NCBI GenBank assembly: GCA_038503075.1
Contig: JBCAML010000016.1
Span: 124,001 to 188,000 of the forward strand
Length of the DNA: 64,000 nt
Direction of reading: 5' to 3'
Origin: Gyromitra esculenta
Taxonomy: Eukaryota; Ascomycota; Pezizomycetes; Pezizales; Discinaceae
This document shows, in pieces, positions 1-11,439 of the stretch. Made by a program: the position numbers and the translations under genes. Each line of letters begins with the position of its first letter. Positions within the stretch are counted from its first letter, which is position 1. The notes under the pieces were generated by a model. That model was not told the DNA's origin and made no database searches. It worked only from the letters and a program-made list of their open reading frames with translations.

Positions 1-809
1 AGAGTCTTTGTCCTTTTGAGTGGGAGGAATGAAATCGTAAAACGCATCTAAAATCGTGCCGAGCTGGGGAATAACGAAGCCAAAGAGTCCCTGGGACCAA
101 TGGATCATGTCTAGCGACGAAGGCTTGAAAGCATCATTATAGCCAGCCGTGCAGTCTCCAATAATACCTAACGGAGAAGAAATGGTCAGCTTTCGCCCCT
201 TCTGTTCGTTGAGAGAGCGAACTTACAGCACTCGAATCCTCGATCATTGGCCTCCCTTACCGTTGTAGTCACGCAGCACTCGGTAGTCACGCCGCCAACC
301 ACAAGATGCGTGATCCCCCATGCAGCCAACTGCTCGTGAAGCGTAGTATTCCAAAACGCTCCCTTCCCTGGCTTATCGATCACTATTTCCCAAGGTTTTG
401 CGCTGCAGTCGTCTATCAGATCATGGCCATACTCTCCTCTAACCAGCAGTCTCCCCATCTTCCCCCGATCCCCTATGACATTATTGTGCTGCTCCGAGTC
501 TGGCGCTGCCGCTTGCCGAATAAGTTTTGACGATGGACAGTCCGAGAGATCAGGGAGATGGCCCTCGCGTGTATGGAAGACAGGGAGACCCGCTATTCGA
601 AAGAGCTCCAGGAGCGAATGGCATTTAAAGATGATTTCCTGAACAGCATCCAAGTTACAGCCAGATTGAAGGTCTCCGAAACCAGATCGGTAGAGGAAGT
701 CCCGTTGCATGTCAATCATGAGAAGTGCGGTAGATGCTGTAGGAAAGCTGTAGGCATATGGCTTTGCAGGCACATTCAACGTCATGTGATGCGGTTTGGG
801 AGTCCCCAT
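1..809 (-). CDS. Isochorismatase-family cysteine hydrolase (partial, runs off window)
   Basis: Amidohydrolase of the isochorismatase fold, a family that includes biuret and ureidoacrylate hydrolases; the substrate here is not determined. Exon 1 is 227-809 and exon 2 is 1-167, continuing past the left edge; intron 168-226 has a GTAAGT donor and a TTAG acceptor. The expected catalytic triad is visible: Asp in IDMQRDF, Lys in DKPGKGAF and Cys in GVTTECCVTTTVREANDRG. After splicing the protein continues IIGDCTAGYNDAFKP and SSLDMIHWSQGLFGFV, typical of the fungal branch of the family. I chose the Met at 809; in-frame Mets at 854 and 785 are alternatives. It is divergent from the NCS1 permease, which suggests uptake and hydrolysis of one nitrogenous substrate (inference). 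The last residues are missing because the window ends. Confidence 0.88.
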
Positions 810-1985
810 GGTGGGCGTATAGCGATGAATTCGGTAGGGAGACAAGAAGCACACAAGCTATGTCGCTGACACCAAGACTGGCGATTGTCTACAACTGAAG
901 CTCGAGGGGGGATCAGTGCCCCAACAAACAAAAATCGCTGAGATATATAGACAGTAAATCCCATATTGCCAATGCGGGGGCGAGCTAAACCCTCCAGATT
1001 ACCCAATGCGACAACCGAATTGCGGAGAGAGCTCCTGGAAAAACACCACAGCAAACTACCGGCTTATCGTGAGACCCTTAATAATTAGCAATTCCATTCC
1101 GAGGCCACGAAGCCCAAGCGGACGAGCCCTGTACCGAGCAAGAGATCCCTAGATCGAGGTTCCACAGGAAAGGCAAACGCCATTGGGAGGTTCTAGTAAG
1201 AGGCCGAGGGCTGGCCTACGGGATGCGCAAGGACTATTTTCCAGCAGCCCCCATCTCGACGGAAATGGCCACGAGCAAGATATATTTGGGAAGCTGAGCA
1301 CGGAAGTACATAATATATCCGCAGAGAGACAGGAAGTTGAGCGAAAGACCAGCGAGATCGAAAGACGATAAGGCCAGCCCGCCGGGCCGCAGGCGAGAGG
1401 CGTCTTATCGATAAGCCAAGCGAGAAAGCGGCCAAAAGCCCCTTCTTCCCCACACGGCCCTAAGACATCTACCAACGAGACGTCTGGTATCACGGACACC
1501 CCTCCATCGAGGAATTGCACCAACGAAGCTGTCCCTTACACCCAAATCAATCAGTCGTGAGTCTCAGTGTCACTCTGCTCGTGCGAGCATTCCCACGGTA
1601 ATCTCGAGCTGGCCGCCGCTGCAGCCGCAGGGCGTGCCGATGGGCATGTAAACGCCCTGCCCACGGCCAGCCGGGCATATCTCTTCCCCACAATCGTGTA
1701 CTGGTGCTGCCGGCATAGATTGGCGTTCCTAGCCCTCGAGCCCTGATTCATGGCCTAAGCGAGCGGGAGAGCGAGCGGCCAGGCAGCATGCTATCAAATC
1801 TCTGCCACATGCACTTTCGTCCGAGCGCCCCAGATCACTGTGACTGTTTGCTATCGTGATGGAACTGTTGTATATATATGAATACAAAATGCCTTCCTGA
1901 TCCATCTATTCCCAGTGCTTTGATATATCAGAGTGATATTCTAGGTCCTATTCCAACAGCTTTGGTAGTTCACGCATCTAGCAGC
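810..1985. promoter_or_regulatory. Shared divergent promoter of hydrolase and permease, with GATA-factor sites
   Basis: This 1.2 kb stretch separates two divergently transcribed genes and shows no convincing coding sequence. It holds several perfect HGATAR sites of the AreA/NIT2 type: CTTATC at 1063-1068, GATAAG at 1367-1372, and a back-to-back palindrome CTTATCGATAAG at 1404-1415. A TATATATA-like run lies near 1871-1879, about 110 bp before the permease ATG. Control by nitrogen metabolite repression is inferred from the motifs only. Confidence 0.55.
1404..1415. promoter_or_regulatory. Palindromic double GATA site (CTTATCGATAAG)
   Basis: Two GATAAG hexamers sit head to head in a perfect 12-bp palindrome. 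A third GATAAG lies 37 bp away at 1367-1372, and a fourth (CTTATC) at 1063-1068. Closely spaced GATA pairs are the usual high-affinity arrangement for AreA/NIT2 factors in fungi. Confidence 0.55.
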
Positions 1986-4900
1986 ATGGCTCTATCATTC
2001 CTTTCCCCAGCGCGATTGAAGCAGAAGATCCGTCCGCATCTCCATTTACGCGTGCCCTACGAGGCGGGTGTCTATGGAAGCAGCGCGAGATGGAGCAATA
2101 AAGGTCCCTTCCCTTAGCAATACCAATTGAATATGGAATTGCACCCTGGGCAGAAACCACTGACATGGTCGGACATATCTAGATCTTGATCCTGTCCCTG
2201 TTGAACTTCGAACATGGGGTGGGAAAGACTATTGGGCTTACTGGACCTCCGATTTGCTTGCTCCCCCGCTTGCATCGACTGTTAGCACTGTCATGACAAC
2301 CCTGGGGTTCACGGCGAGGGAGACGATCCCAATTGTATTCTTTGGATTCTTGATCTGTAGTGTTGTCGTGACTTTAACTGGGAAGGTGGGTTTGCTTATC
2401 GACTGCTATATTTGCACGAACTTAGCTGTGAACGCCTTACTACATCAGCTCAATACTAACTCTTATAGATGGGCGCAAAATACCATGTGGCATACCCAGT
2501 CATCGTCCGCGCACCCTTCGGCATGATTGGGAGCTACCCAGCCATTGTGATCCGAGGTAGCTATTCCCTAACTCTCGGGCCAATGACAGTTCTAACTACT
2601 CGACCTGCCAAACAGCTTTCGTTGCACTAATGTGGACCGCAATCCTCTGCGTCCAAGCCGGCGGCTTCCTGCAAAACTGTATCGAGGCGATCTGGCCCTC
2701 TTTCAAGAACTTCCCAAATAAGCTCCCTGCAAACGCGGGCATCGATTGTGAGTTCCCTCGCGGTGCTATGTAGCGGGTTCAGTCGTTAACGTTGTGTAGC
2801 TGCTGGACTGCTATGTCTAATGATCTACTGGATCTTCCAGACTGCTCTTTGCCTGATGCCGATCCAGAAACTGCGGATATTGTTCCTGGTTAAAGCGATT
2901 GTGGTCCCACCGACCTTCGTGGCGCTGTTCTTGTGGGCTGTTATGTACGTGGTTCCCTTCTTGATCAGTTACACCGAGACCTGCTTCCATCCCCGTCTAC
3001 CCACAAGGCTGTTACACGACACATGGTAGGGAGACAGGGACAGGGAATGCGTACATGGAGTGACACTATAATCTAACACTAAAGACAGCGTGACAAAGGG
3101 CGGTGGCGAACTCGTGACGGGGAAATATGTCCTCCAGACCAATATGGGGCTCCCATACTCCGTTCTAACGGGGTTAAACGTGATGATCGGACTATTCTCA
3201 TCCATGGCCGTTAACATGCCGGTACTTTTGTTATTCCTATTCACTTTCCAATAACCCCTTCCCTAATCCCGCAAATTATAGGATTTCGGTCGTTTCTCCA
3301 AAAACAACCTCGCGGGAGGTCACCAGTTCTTCGCACTCCCTATCATCGGTACCCTTGGCGCTTTAACGCCAATCTTCGTCACCAGTGCGCATACCCAGAT
3401 CTGGGGTGAAGTCGAATGGTATATGCCTGCTATTATCGGGAAGTTTGATAGTCGGGCTGCAAAGTTCTTCATTGGGGCTAGTTTCGTGCTTGCTACTATC
3501 GGGAACCAGATTGCTGCTGGGTATGTGTCTTTTTCTCTAATAAAAAATAAAAAAGCCATTGACTTTAATGGGGCTCGAACCTAACGGCGCATTGTTCGGT
3601 AAAATATAGATCTTTCCCATTCTCGAACGGTACGTAGTGTGGTTCGAACCTCGTACGCTGCAAGTTTACTGATCATTGACCGATCGACCACATACAGATG
3701 TCAGCGGAATGGCACCAAAATACATCAACATCTTCCGCGGAACAATCTTCATCTCCCTATTCTGCGTAGTATCCGTAAGTCCCCCGCACCTCGGTTTTAA
3801 AAGTTTTTTTTTTTTTAAAAAAAAGACCCTTCAAAAACCTACCCCACTGAAATCGGCTTGAACGATCATTACCACCTCCCCCCCACTAACCGATCTTCCA
3901 CGTGACTAGACACCTTGGAACATCATCCGTAATGGCGCTGGTCTCCTCGCCTTCCTCTCTGGATACAGCTGCATGATGGGTCCTCTTGCGGGAACGATTG
4001 TGAGCGACTACTATTTGGTCCGCAGGCAAAAGCTCGATATACGAGAGCTGTATAGAGACCACGGTATATACTGGTATAGCTACGGCTGTAACTGGCGCGC
4101 CTTCACGAGCTTCATGTTGGGGTTTCTGCCGACGTTGCCAGGGCTTATTGCGAGCATTGGGGGAGCGGGTGTGAATGTGGGGGGTGCTTGGAAGGTATGT
4201 GTTACAGAAGATTTCGTATATTGAAGGAGCTCCTCCAGCCTTTTAAGTTTTGGTTTTTTTTTTTTTCCTTTTCTTGTTTGTTGTTGCCTATTTGCTTTTT
4301 TTTCTTTTTTCTTTCCTGGAAGGGTGGTGGGTGCACTGGCGGAAATGCTGGGGGTCATAGTTCAGGGTGCTACACAGACCCCATCCTACACCCCCCCTCC
4401 ACAGCGCACGCGGTAAAAAAAGATCGAGAAACATGAGACTTGAGATTCGGGACTGCTATTGGCTCCCCCAGGAAGATTCTGGCAGTCGGATTGGCCACGG
4501 AGTCCTGTCAGAAGGGCTTGGCTCCTCGATCTTCTCCTCTTTTTCTGCCATACGCTGTGTGTGCTCTGTCTGACCGTCTCGTGGCCCTGCATCGGAGACG
4601 ACGAAGCTCGAGAGAGGTCGGGCCGAGCCGAAGGGTTTGGGTTGAGCAGCCTACCGAATCGGAGGGTACACATCAGACGATCGGGAATCGCGTTCTCGCG
4701 ATCTGATATGATTGCATATATATTTGATAATATCAAACTTTTGGGGGGGGTCGATTGGATGATTTGCTGACTACGGTGTTTTGAAAAAAATAAATATAGC
4801 TCTACTCGTTTGCGTGGATGTTTGGTTTCACGGTTTCAGTGCTCTCGTACTGGATCATTTGCGCATATATCTCTCCGCCGATAGAGAGTCTTGTTGAGGT

Positions 4901-5039
4901 CGCCGTGCTACCACCGGGCAAAGGCGATGAGGCGCTGGACGACGCCGAGCAAGGATCAGCTTCAGGGAAAGCGGCAGAGATCGCTGTTGGGGAGAAGGAG
5001 TTATCTACTTCGGGGAGTCGGGATTCCCCTAGCTATTGA
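1986..5039 (+). CDS. NCS1-family permease (uracil/allantoin/purine type)
   Basis: Plasma-membrane symporter of the nucleobase-cation-symport-1 family (Fur4/Dal4/Fur clade). Eleven exons: 1986-2103, 2183-2385, 2469-2556, 2616-2747, 2800-2944, 3089-3221, 3282-3520, 3610-3629, 3698-3774, 3910-4194 and 4800-5039, giving 559 aa in one frame. Family landmarks appear in order: NKDLDPVPVELRTWGGKDYW before TM1, GAKYHVAYPVIVRAPFG, GGFLQNCIEAIWPSF, NMPDFGRFSK, GNQIAAGSFPFSNDVSGMAP, the loop GPLAGTIVSDYYLVRR, and a hydrophilic Ser/Glu-rich C-tail. Exon 8 is only 20 nt and the last intron is 605 nt, far longer than the others. It is divergent from the isochorismatase-like hydrolase with GATA sites between them. 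Substrate (uracil, allantoin, hydantoin, cytosine) cannot be read from the sequence. Confidence 0.93.
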
Positions 5040-5368
5040 ATCGAGAACGGTCTGACCGAAAACGTTTAACTATGTACGAACATTCACTGACTTATGATTA
5101 TTTATTTATTTCTCTCGTTTTCTTTTTCGATTTTGTTTGTGGGGAAATCTGATGCATATATGTTGTACTCACGTCTTTTTTTTTTTTTTGGTGGTTCCTT
5201 GGTTTTGGTTAACCAGGGGGGGGTTTTGGTCTGATGTTGTATCAAATTCCTGCTGACCAGATATTTGGGCGGTTTGCTTTTTGGAGTGGGTGGTTTGCTG
5301 GCTATGATATTCAATTCATACGCTATTTTTTTTATTTTTTTTATATTCTATATTTTATTTTTAGGATA

Positions 5369-5396
5369 AGAGAGAGGGAGAGAGAGGGAGAGAGAG
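5369..5396. repeat. GA-rich microsatellite
   Basis: Imperfect (GA)n with GGGA interruptions in the 3' flank of the permease gene. Confidence 0.8.
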
Positions 5397-7662
5397 TTGC
5401 TTTTATGACAGACACTAGTTACTGCAAGAAGATACTCTTCATCACGTTCGCCATTCGAATCAAACTTCGATTGATTATGTGACACAGCCCCATATGATTC
5501 GCTCAGAAGTTTGTAGATACAGAATGGAACTAGACATGGGGGAGGTAAACCCGTATCGAAATTCGTAAGGGAAATACGGTTTCTCGGGAGAGAAAGGAGA
5601 GGCACAGTTGTCTAGGCATAGATAAAGAAGTGGAGCCGCGAGAGGGTTTGGGAAGTGAGATTGTATTATACAAAGACAGACTGATAGACGTTTGATTTAA
5701 TTTTGTTTTGTGGGGAAATATGCGCGCCATGCGCAGGTTAGGCGATGGGGGGGAGCGCGAGGTGACGTGATGGGGAGCCAAAGCGCAAGGCGGGAGTGGA
5801 GTGAGATGGGTGATGTCGCACAACAACCCATATTCTGGATGGTGCTGGAGCAAGCAACCCCTAGAGGACGAAAAGGGAACGGAGACCACGGGGACAAGTC
5901 CATGTCGTTCCCGGCTAGGCTACCGGGGAAAAAGGTACAGAATGAACAGTTTTCTGCTCTGTGATAGGTTGTACTGCTAAACATTTATCCCCAGGATAAC
6001 ACCCGTCCCAAGACTCAAGACTTGGGAGGTTCGATGTTGCTGGTTCCTCCTAACCCATACCGTCGCCAAAAAGTAATTCCGCTGCGAACATTCCCTCCCA
6101 AGGGGAAAAAGAAGAAGGTGACAGAGGCTTGTGTACTGCTTTATGTAATTCTTCCGCTGCTAGATAACTTGCACCCGTCGTAAAGTTGAGGAGCCCAGCC
6201 ATACCTTTTCGGGGTCGTTCCTTATCTCTACCACACCCGAAAAATAACCGCTATCAACAAACACCAGTGCTGAAATGCGAGATAACCAATATTCCTCATA
6301 CCGAACCTGACCTTACATTTCGACCAGACCAGACCAGCCACCACCCATACCTACAGAGATCGATTGACTGACTGATTGCTCGGCCCTGCCTGTCAACTTT
6401 GGCTACCCCACGTTTTCCTTTTCTTTTCTTCTTTCCCTTCCTCTTCTTATTCTTCTTTTCTTTTCTCCTTCAATAGATTCCTAAGATCGCCGTTCGTGTG
6501 GGGGGGGATCTGAACGGGGTGGGGTGGGTGTGGTTTTTCTTTCCGTTGTTCTGGGATTTGAATTACAATTTATCTGTCGCTCATTCAAGCACCTCTTTCA
6601 TCCTAACCTGTCTGAACATCCTGTCTAGTGCTACTGCTGCACCCTGGAGAGATCAAGATCAAGAAGGGCTTTGTTTGTCGTGTAGGTGAGGGTTTTAATG
6701 GCTTTTCTTGACCCTCTCCATCTATCCACCTTCCGAGTGCTCCCGTGCTCTCTTCCCTCTTTTACCCGTATCTTGCCTGTCTCTTGTCCTCGAGTTGCAT
6801 GTCAACTCAAAACATTCCACTGACAACATCGTCTGATTCCGTGAAGAAAGGCCAGATAGGAGAGTTACAGTGCCGTAGCAGAAAAACAACCGGAGTGATA
6901 CAACAGTACAAACCCCTTCTTCAATCTGCGTATGTAGCCACACCACATACATACATACACTTGTACAATCATACATCCACATGATATAGAGAGAGAGAAA
7001 GATACCCAGCTCCCGCAACAGCAAACACGCACACATACATAGACAGGTACGTTCAATCGTTATTGCTGTTGATCACCATTGAACCTTGTGCTCATATAAT
7101 AAGCTCTGTGATCCACGCAGACTTTCAAGTGCTGTGTTTCTTGTAGCGGTTTCCACATCCGTATCATCGTATCGTTCATAGATACTAGATACATAACATA
7201 AAAGACCTTAGTTTCGTCCATCGACAGGGAAAAGGGAAAAGGGCTTATCTGCAGGCTCCCTCATCGCTCCCATTTTTGGACGTTGTTTCTTCCCTCCCCT
7301 GTCTCCTCCCCTCTCCCCCCCCCGGTTTAGGTGTACCTCGCTGTGGACCTTTTCCGAGAAGCCTGTAATCCTGGGAATCGGAGAACTATAATTCCCGTAC
7401 CGTAATCTAATCTACCAATTGTCTAGTTTGCTTTAGTTTGCTCTGCGATAAGCTCAGGACAGAGTACACAATCCAAATCCAACCCCCCAACACACACGAG
7501 CAGTTCACTTCCTCTTCTTCGATCACTTTCGTCATTCCCTTCTTCGCACACACACTCTCACACACCTCATTTCTCCTTTCTACTCTACTCTATTTCCGTC
7601 CATCCGATCTCTGCGTGTGTGTGCGCTGCCCTCTCGAAATATCTTGTCTTTCTATCTTTTGC

Positions 7663-7685
7663 TACGATACGATACGATACGATAC
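7663..7685. repeat. GATAC pentanucleotide tandem, about 4.6 copies
   Basis: The run TACGATACGATACGATAC continues to 7685, about 200 bp before the start codon of the tamA-like gene. The unit contains GATA but not the full GATAR consensus (GATAC), so I do not call it a GATA-factor array. Confidence 0.8.
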
Positions 7686-7888
7686 CCCCAAAAATACGTC
7701 TCACTCACATAACAGATCCTTGCAACGAGAAAGAAAACTACACCACTTAGGTTCGGACGAAAGTATTGCATGAGGTTTCATCCCACGACTAGCTACAGAT
7801 AACGTCATTTCCCAAAAAATACACAAATCAGAGCCAAAAGAACAACACTCGCGGAATTCACTAAATTCCTTATTCTCCACAACAGGAC

Positions 7889-10800
7889 ATGAGCATGAAG
7901 AAGTCGGGCGAAAATGGGGGCAACGGTAATGTCATTAGTAGTAGTGGAGCGACAGCAGCCATTACAACTGCTGGAGCAACAACTACTACTAATGCTACCA
8001 CCAGTACCATCACTAACACCTCTGGACCCTCCAACAACACTGCTCTAACTAACACTTCAACCACAAACGGTTCGTCTTCATCTTCGTCCGCCACTCCCCA
8101 GCCTCAAAATCCTCCAATGAAAAACACCGGCGGCGCGGGTAAATCCACGGGCGGTTCCAGTGCCAACGGCGAAAACGGCGTGAGTCGAGGTCGTAGAGAT
8201 AGGCCCTGCGATGCATGTCGTAGACGGAAGAGCAGATGTGTCATGAACGAAGGCGCAGAGATATGTGTTCTCTGCCAGTTCCACAGTCAGGATTGTACGT
8301 TCGTGCAATCACCACAACCACGGAAGCGAAGGCTGGCATCAACCAGCGCGCAAGGTTCTGAGGAGCAGACTGTTAAGAAGCGGTATGTTGCTTCTCGTTT
8401 ACCTACGCAAGCTAGCGAAATAAAAAAAACCATGACCTTGAATATTCTGGACCTCTTTGCTCAAATTTTCATATATATTTCCCTTTCGTTCATTTCAGTC
8501 AATACCCAAAATGATGGCGGAAGCTCACCTTCGGGGTACTCCCTAGAAGTAGATCCACAGAACCAGAGTCTCCGCAAGAAATTCGTGGCAACATTCCAGT
8601 TGATGATTACGCCAACCTACGCGGGCCATCCCTCCTCAAAGAAACTCTGGGGCTCCAGAACCACCGACACTCACAACTGATTGGTCCGACCAGCGAATAC
8701 GAGTCTTGCCTGATAGACCTTTGTCCGTTTGATAGCAAAGACGAATATTCGCTCGCCTCGACTGGCCGATCGTTCCGCCGGGTATCCGACGAGACAACAT
8801 TCCTCGTGTTTCCAGACCACCCGACTCAGAACCACGGAGAAATCTTCGACGACCTGGATGCGATAGAACGAATTGTCACGCCACATGGGGGTGCGCTGAT
8901 CAACCTGTATTTCCGGATAGTGCATCCTTCATTCCCGATCTTGCATAAGAAAGTGTTCCTCGAAAAGTACTCTCGCACTCACCGGGAGTTCTCGCCCCCA
9001 CTGCTAGCTGCAGTCTATATCCTCGCCCTTAATTGGTGGAGCTATGACAGGGACCTTTCCCCCCAGAAGAAACCTGACGTTGCCGCGCTCGAGAAGCTCG
9101 CTTCTAAGACTATCGCCGATGTCATGCACCGGCCGAAACTCTCCACCGTCCAAGCCGGTCTCCTCCTTCTGCAGCAACATTCGGATCTAAAGGGCGGGTC
9201 GTGGGCATTAACGGCCCAACTAGTTGCGGTAGGTCAAGAGCTTGGCCTCCACCTCGATTGCACATCCTGGAAGATCCCACCGTGGGAACGCGGCCTTCGG
9301 AAACGTCTCGCGTGGGGTCTGTTCATGCAAGACAAATGGGGGGCGCTTACACACGGACGTCCATCTCACATCACTAAAGCGAATTGGGCAGTGCCCCCCG
9401 TGCACGCCGACGACTTCCCGGAGCGCGCAGAAGACGAATCAGACGACGAAGGGGGATCATCAGAGGTTGAAAAGGGACGGATGCTGTTCGAACAGATGAT
9501 TATATTGAGTGGAATTATGGCCGATGTGTTAGAGACATTCTTCACGCTCGAAGCGCAGAACGGATTGGGGGGACGTGGTGGGACAAGCAGGGTGTTGGAG
9601 AGAGCGAAGCCGATTCAAATTAGGCTGAAGGAATGGTTCACGAAGCTGCCGGAGTGTCTTAGGATGGATACGACAAGGGTGCGAAAGTTATCGTCTAATG
9701 GTCAGACTCCAGTGCTTGAATTTTGTGTGTGTGTGTATGTGTGCGCTTGATACGGTGTTTCGCGGCATTGCGAGAACAAGAATTGGGAACATGAACTTTG
9801 GTTGTGAGCCACGAACGGGAGGATTCCCTGGATTGGGTTCTTACCTAGCGGGATAGTTTTGGTTGCACAACCGATAGAGGAATTGGCGGGGAAACCACTA
9901 TTTCGGGGAGCTGCCACTTTTCGGGAATCGATGGGCAGGTTAGAAAGCTAAGGTGGGCAGTAATGATTGGGTGCCTATACGGAGTGGTAGTTCCTCGAAC
10001 ATAGTGAGGTTTCTCCTTCGGTTCCTCAGCCTGTGTTGGGCTTTCATGGACAATGAGGGCATTCACGGTTGAGTCGTTTCGAAAATCTCTAGGGGATGGA
10101 GGCTCCAGAATCGAGCTATATTGCCGATAGAGCGTTATTTTGAGAGATACCACTGGAACGGCTGGCTGTGAATGTCTCTCGGTATAGTGATGTTGGTCGT
10201 ATTCATTTCCCTATAGAAACCAGTCGAACTTCAAGTCGCAGGAGTAAACAGAAAGGTCCTCATGCGTGAGAATGGATCACTCAGAGAAACAAAGATTAGG
10301 AAGATGGTTGCAGAAGGTGGGGGGTGTCTTTGTTCCGTGAAATCCGGCCATTCTGTTTATTTCCGCGACTTGAAGTTCGTAGTGGACTGGAGCAAATTTC
10401 CCATCTTAATGTACATCGTTCCCGGAGCAGTTCTCGCAATGCCGTGAAATACGGTATATCCTCCCCTTTAAACGAGTTCCTGACGATTCCTGTAGGCTAT
10501 CTCCACCTCGCATACTTCGCAACCGAAATAACACTCCACCGCCAGATCCTCCGTTCCCTCAGTCCTCCAACTAACGTTGACCCATACCTCCTACACATCT
10601 GCCGTTCAGCTGCTAAGACTCGACTGATTTCTGCTATGGACTTTGTTAACCGACTGAAACCCGAACATCTTCAATCGTTCTGGTACTTTGCATCGAAGGT
10701 CAACTTTGCACTGATCGGAACGTTCGGTTCGTTGCTTTGGGCGACATCACCGAGCACGCAGGAGGCGGAGTTCTATAAGGCACGACTTAGTGAGTATAGG

Positions 10801-11439
10801 TGGACGCTCCGTGTTTCCTCGCGAGGTGCAGAGTTCATGGAGTATGCTGTTGGTGTGTTGGATGCGTCTGCTGGGCATCCGCAACAAGAGCAGTTCAAAA
10901 AGAGAGCCCTCGGAAATGTGACCCCCGGGTATACCTCTACTGTAGGTGCTGGTGAAGGATTTGGTCTCGGTATGGGGGTTGGAATGTCTCTAGAAGAGAT
11001 CCAGCACCCATCTTCAATAGCAGCTCAGCAACAATGGCGAGCAGAAATAATTCAGCATGAACGCGGGCACCTCTCACCCGTCACCGGTGATGATAGCGGC
11101 GACGACCTCGAAGACGATGAAGGCGCGGAAACCGATGGGTCTAGCACATCCACTAGGCGCACCCGGGACCAAACGAGTAGCCAGTCACCAAGCATGAAGG
11201 CATTCCAAGGCTTCCCATTCCATCACACTGATAACCCTTTCCCCCATAACGATCCGATGGCCACAAATTGTTCCACACCCACGTCAACAACTTCCTCCGC
11301 GATGGACTTCTTCATGATGCAGCATAATGTGCCTTCGAGGAATAGTATCGTGTCTGCGGTTGGAGGTGGAGGTGGAGAACTAGATTTTCTAGCGACGACA
11401 GCGGGGTGGCATAGTAGTCGAAGAGACGGCGATGATTAA
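7889..11439 (+). CDS. tamA: Zn2Cys6 transcription factor, TamA/DAL81-like nitrogen co-regulator
   Basis: Nuclear regulator. TamA (Aspergillus) and Dal81/Uga35 (yeast) are co-activators of GABA, urea and allantoin use genes working with GATA or pathway-specific factors. Exons 7889-8382, 8547-9700 and 10496-11439 give 863 aa; an acceptor at 8552 is an alternative. After a Ser/Thr/Asn-rich head of about 100 aa comes the cluster RPCDACRRRKSRC with Cys at 107, 110, 117, 126, 129 and 136 (CX2CX6CX8CX2CX6C), followed by FVQSPQPRKRR. The fungal-specific transcription-factor domain follows, with PHGGALINLYFRIVHPSFPI, FSPPLLAAVYILALNWWSYD, STVQAGLLLLQ and LRKRLAWGLFMQDKWGAL. The acidic, Ser-rich C-terminus ends at TAA 11437. 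Intron 2 is 795 nt because it contains a TIR element (9751-10456). Family assignment is from memory of the zinc-cluster flank. Confidence 0.85.
9751..10456. mobile_element. Non-autonomous TIR DNA transposon inserted in intron 2 of the tamA-like gene
   Basis: The left end, starting TACGGTGTTTCGCGGC, and the reverse complement of the right end, starting TACCGTATTTCACGGC, both continue into CATTGCGAGAAC. This makes a 27-bp terminal inverted repeat with 3 mismatches. The ends are bounded by TA, consistent with a Tc1/mariner-type TA duplication. Subterminal GGGAAC occurs on both sides. No transposase motif is visible in about 700 bp. Without the element the intron would be about 90 nt, the normal size for this window. 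Confidence 0.75.

Larger units (their letters stand above)
5040..7888. other. Intergenic / long 5' region of the tamA-like gene, no gene seen
   Basis: No convincing gene. It holds the permease 3' flank with T-rich runs, a GA microsatellite (5369-5396), pyrimidine-rich tracts around 6415-6475 and 7280-7322, and a short GATAC tandem (7663-7685). The CT-rich tracts close to the downstream ATG are typical of fungal core promoters. Confidence 0.5.

Noticed and set aside
7663..7685. GATAC tandem as a GATA-factor array
   Set aside because: The base after GATA is C, which does not fit the HGATAR consensus.
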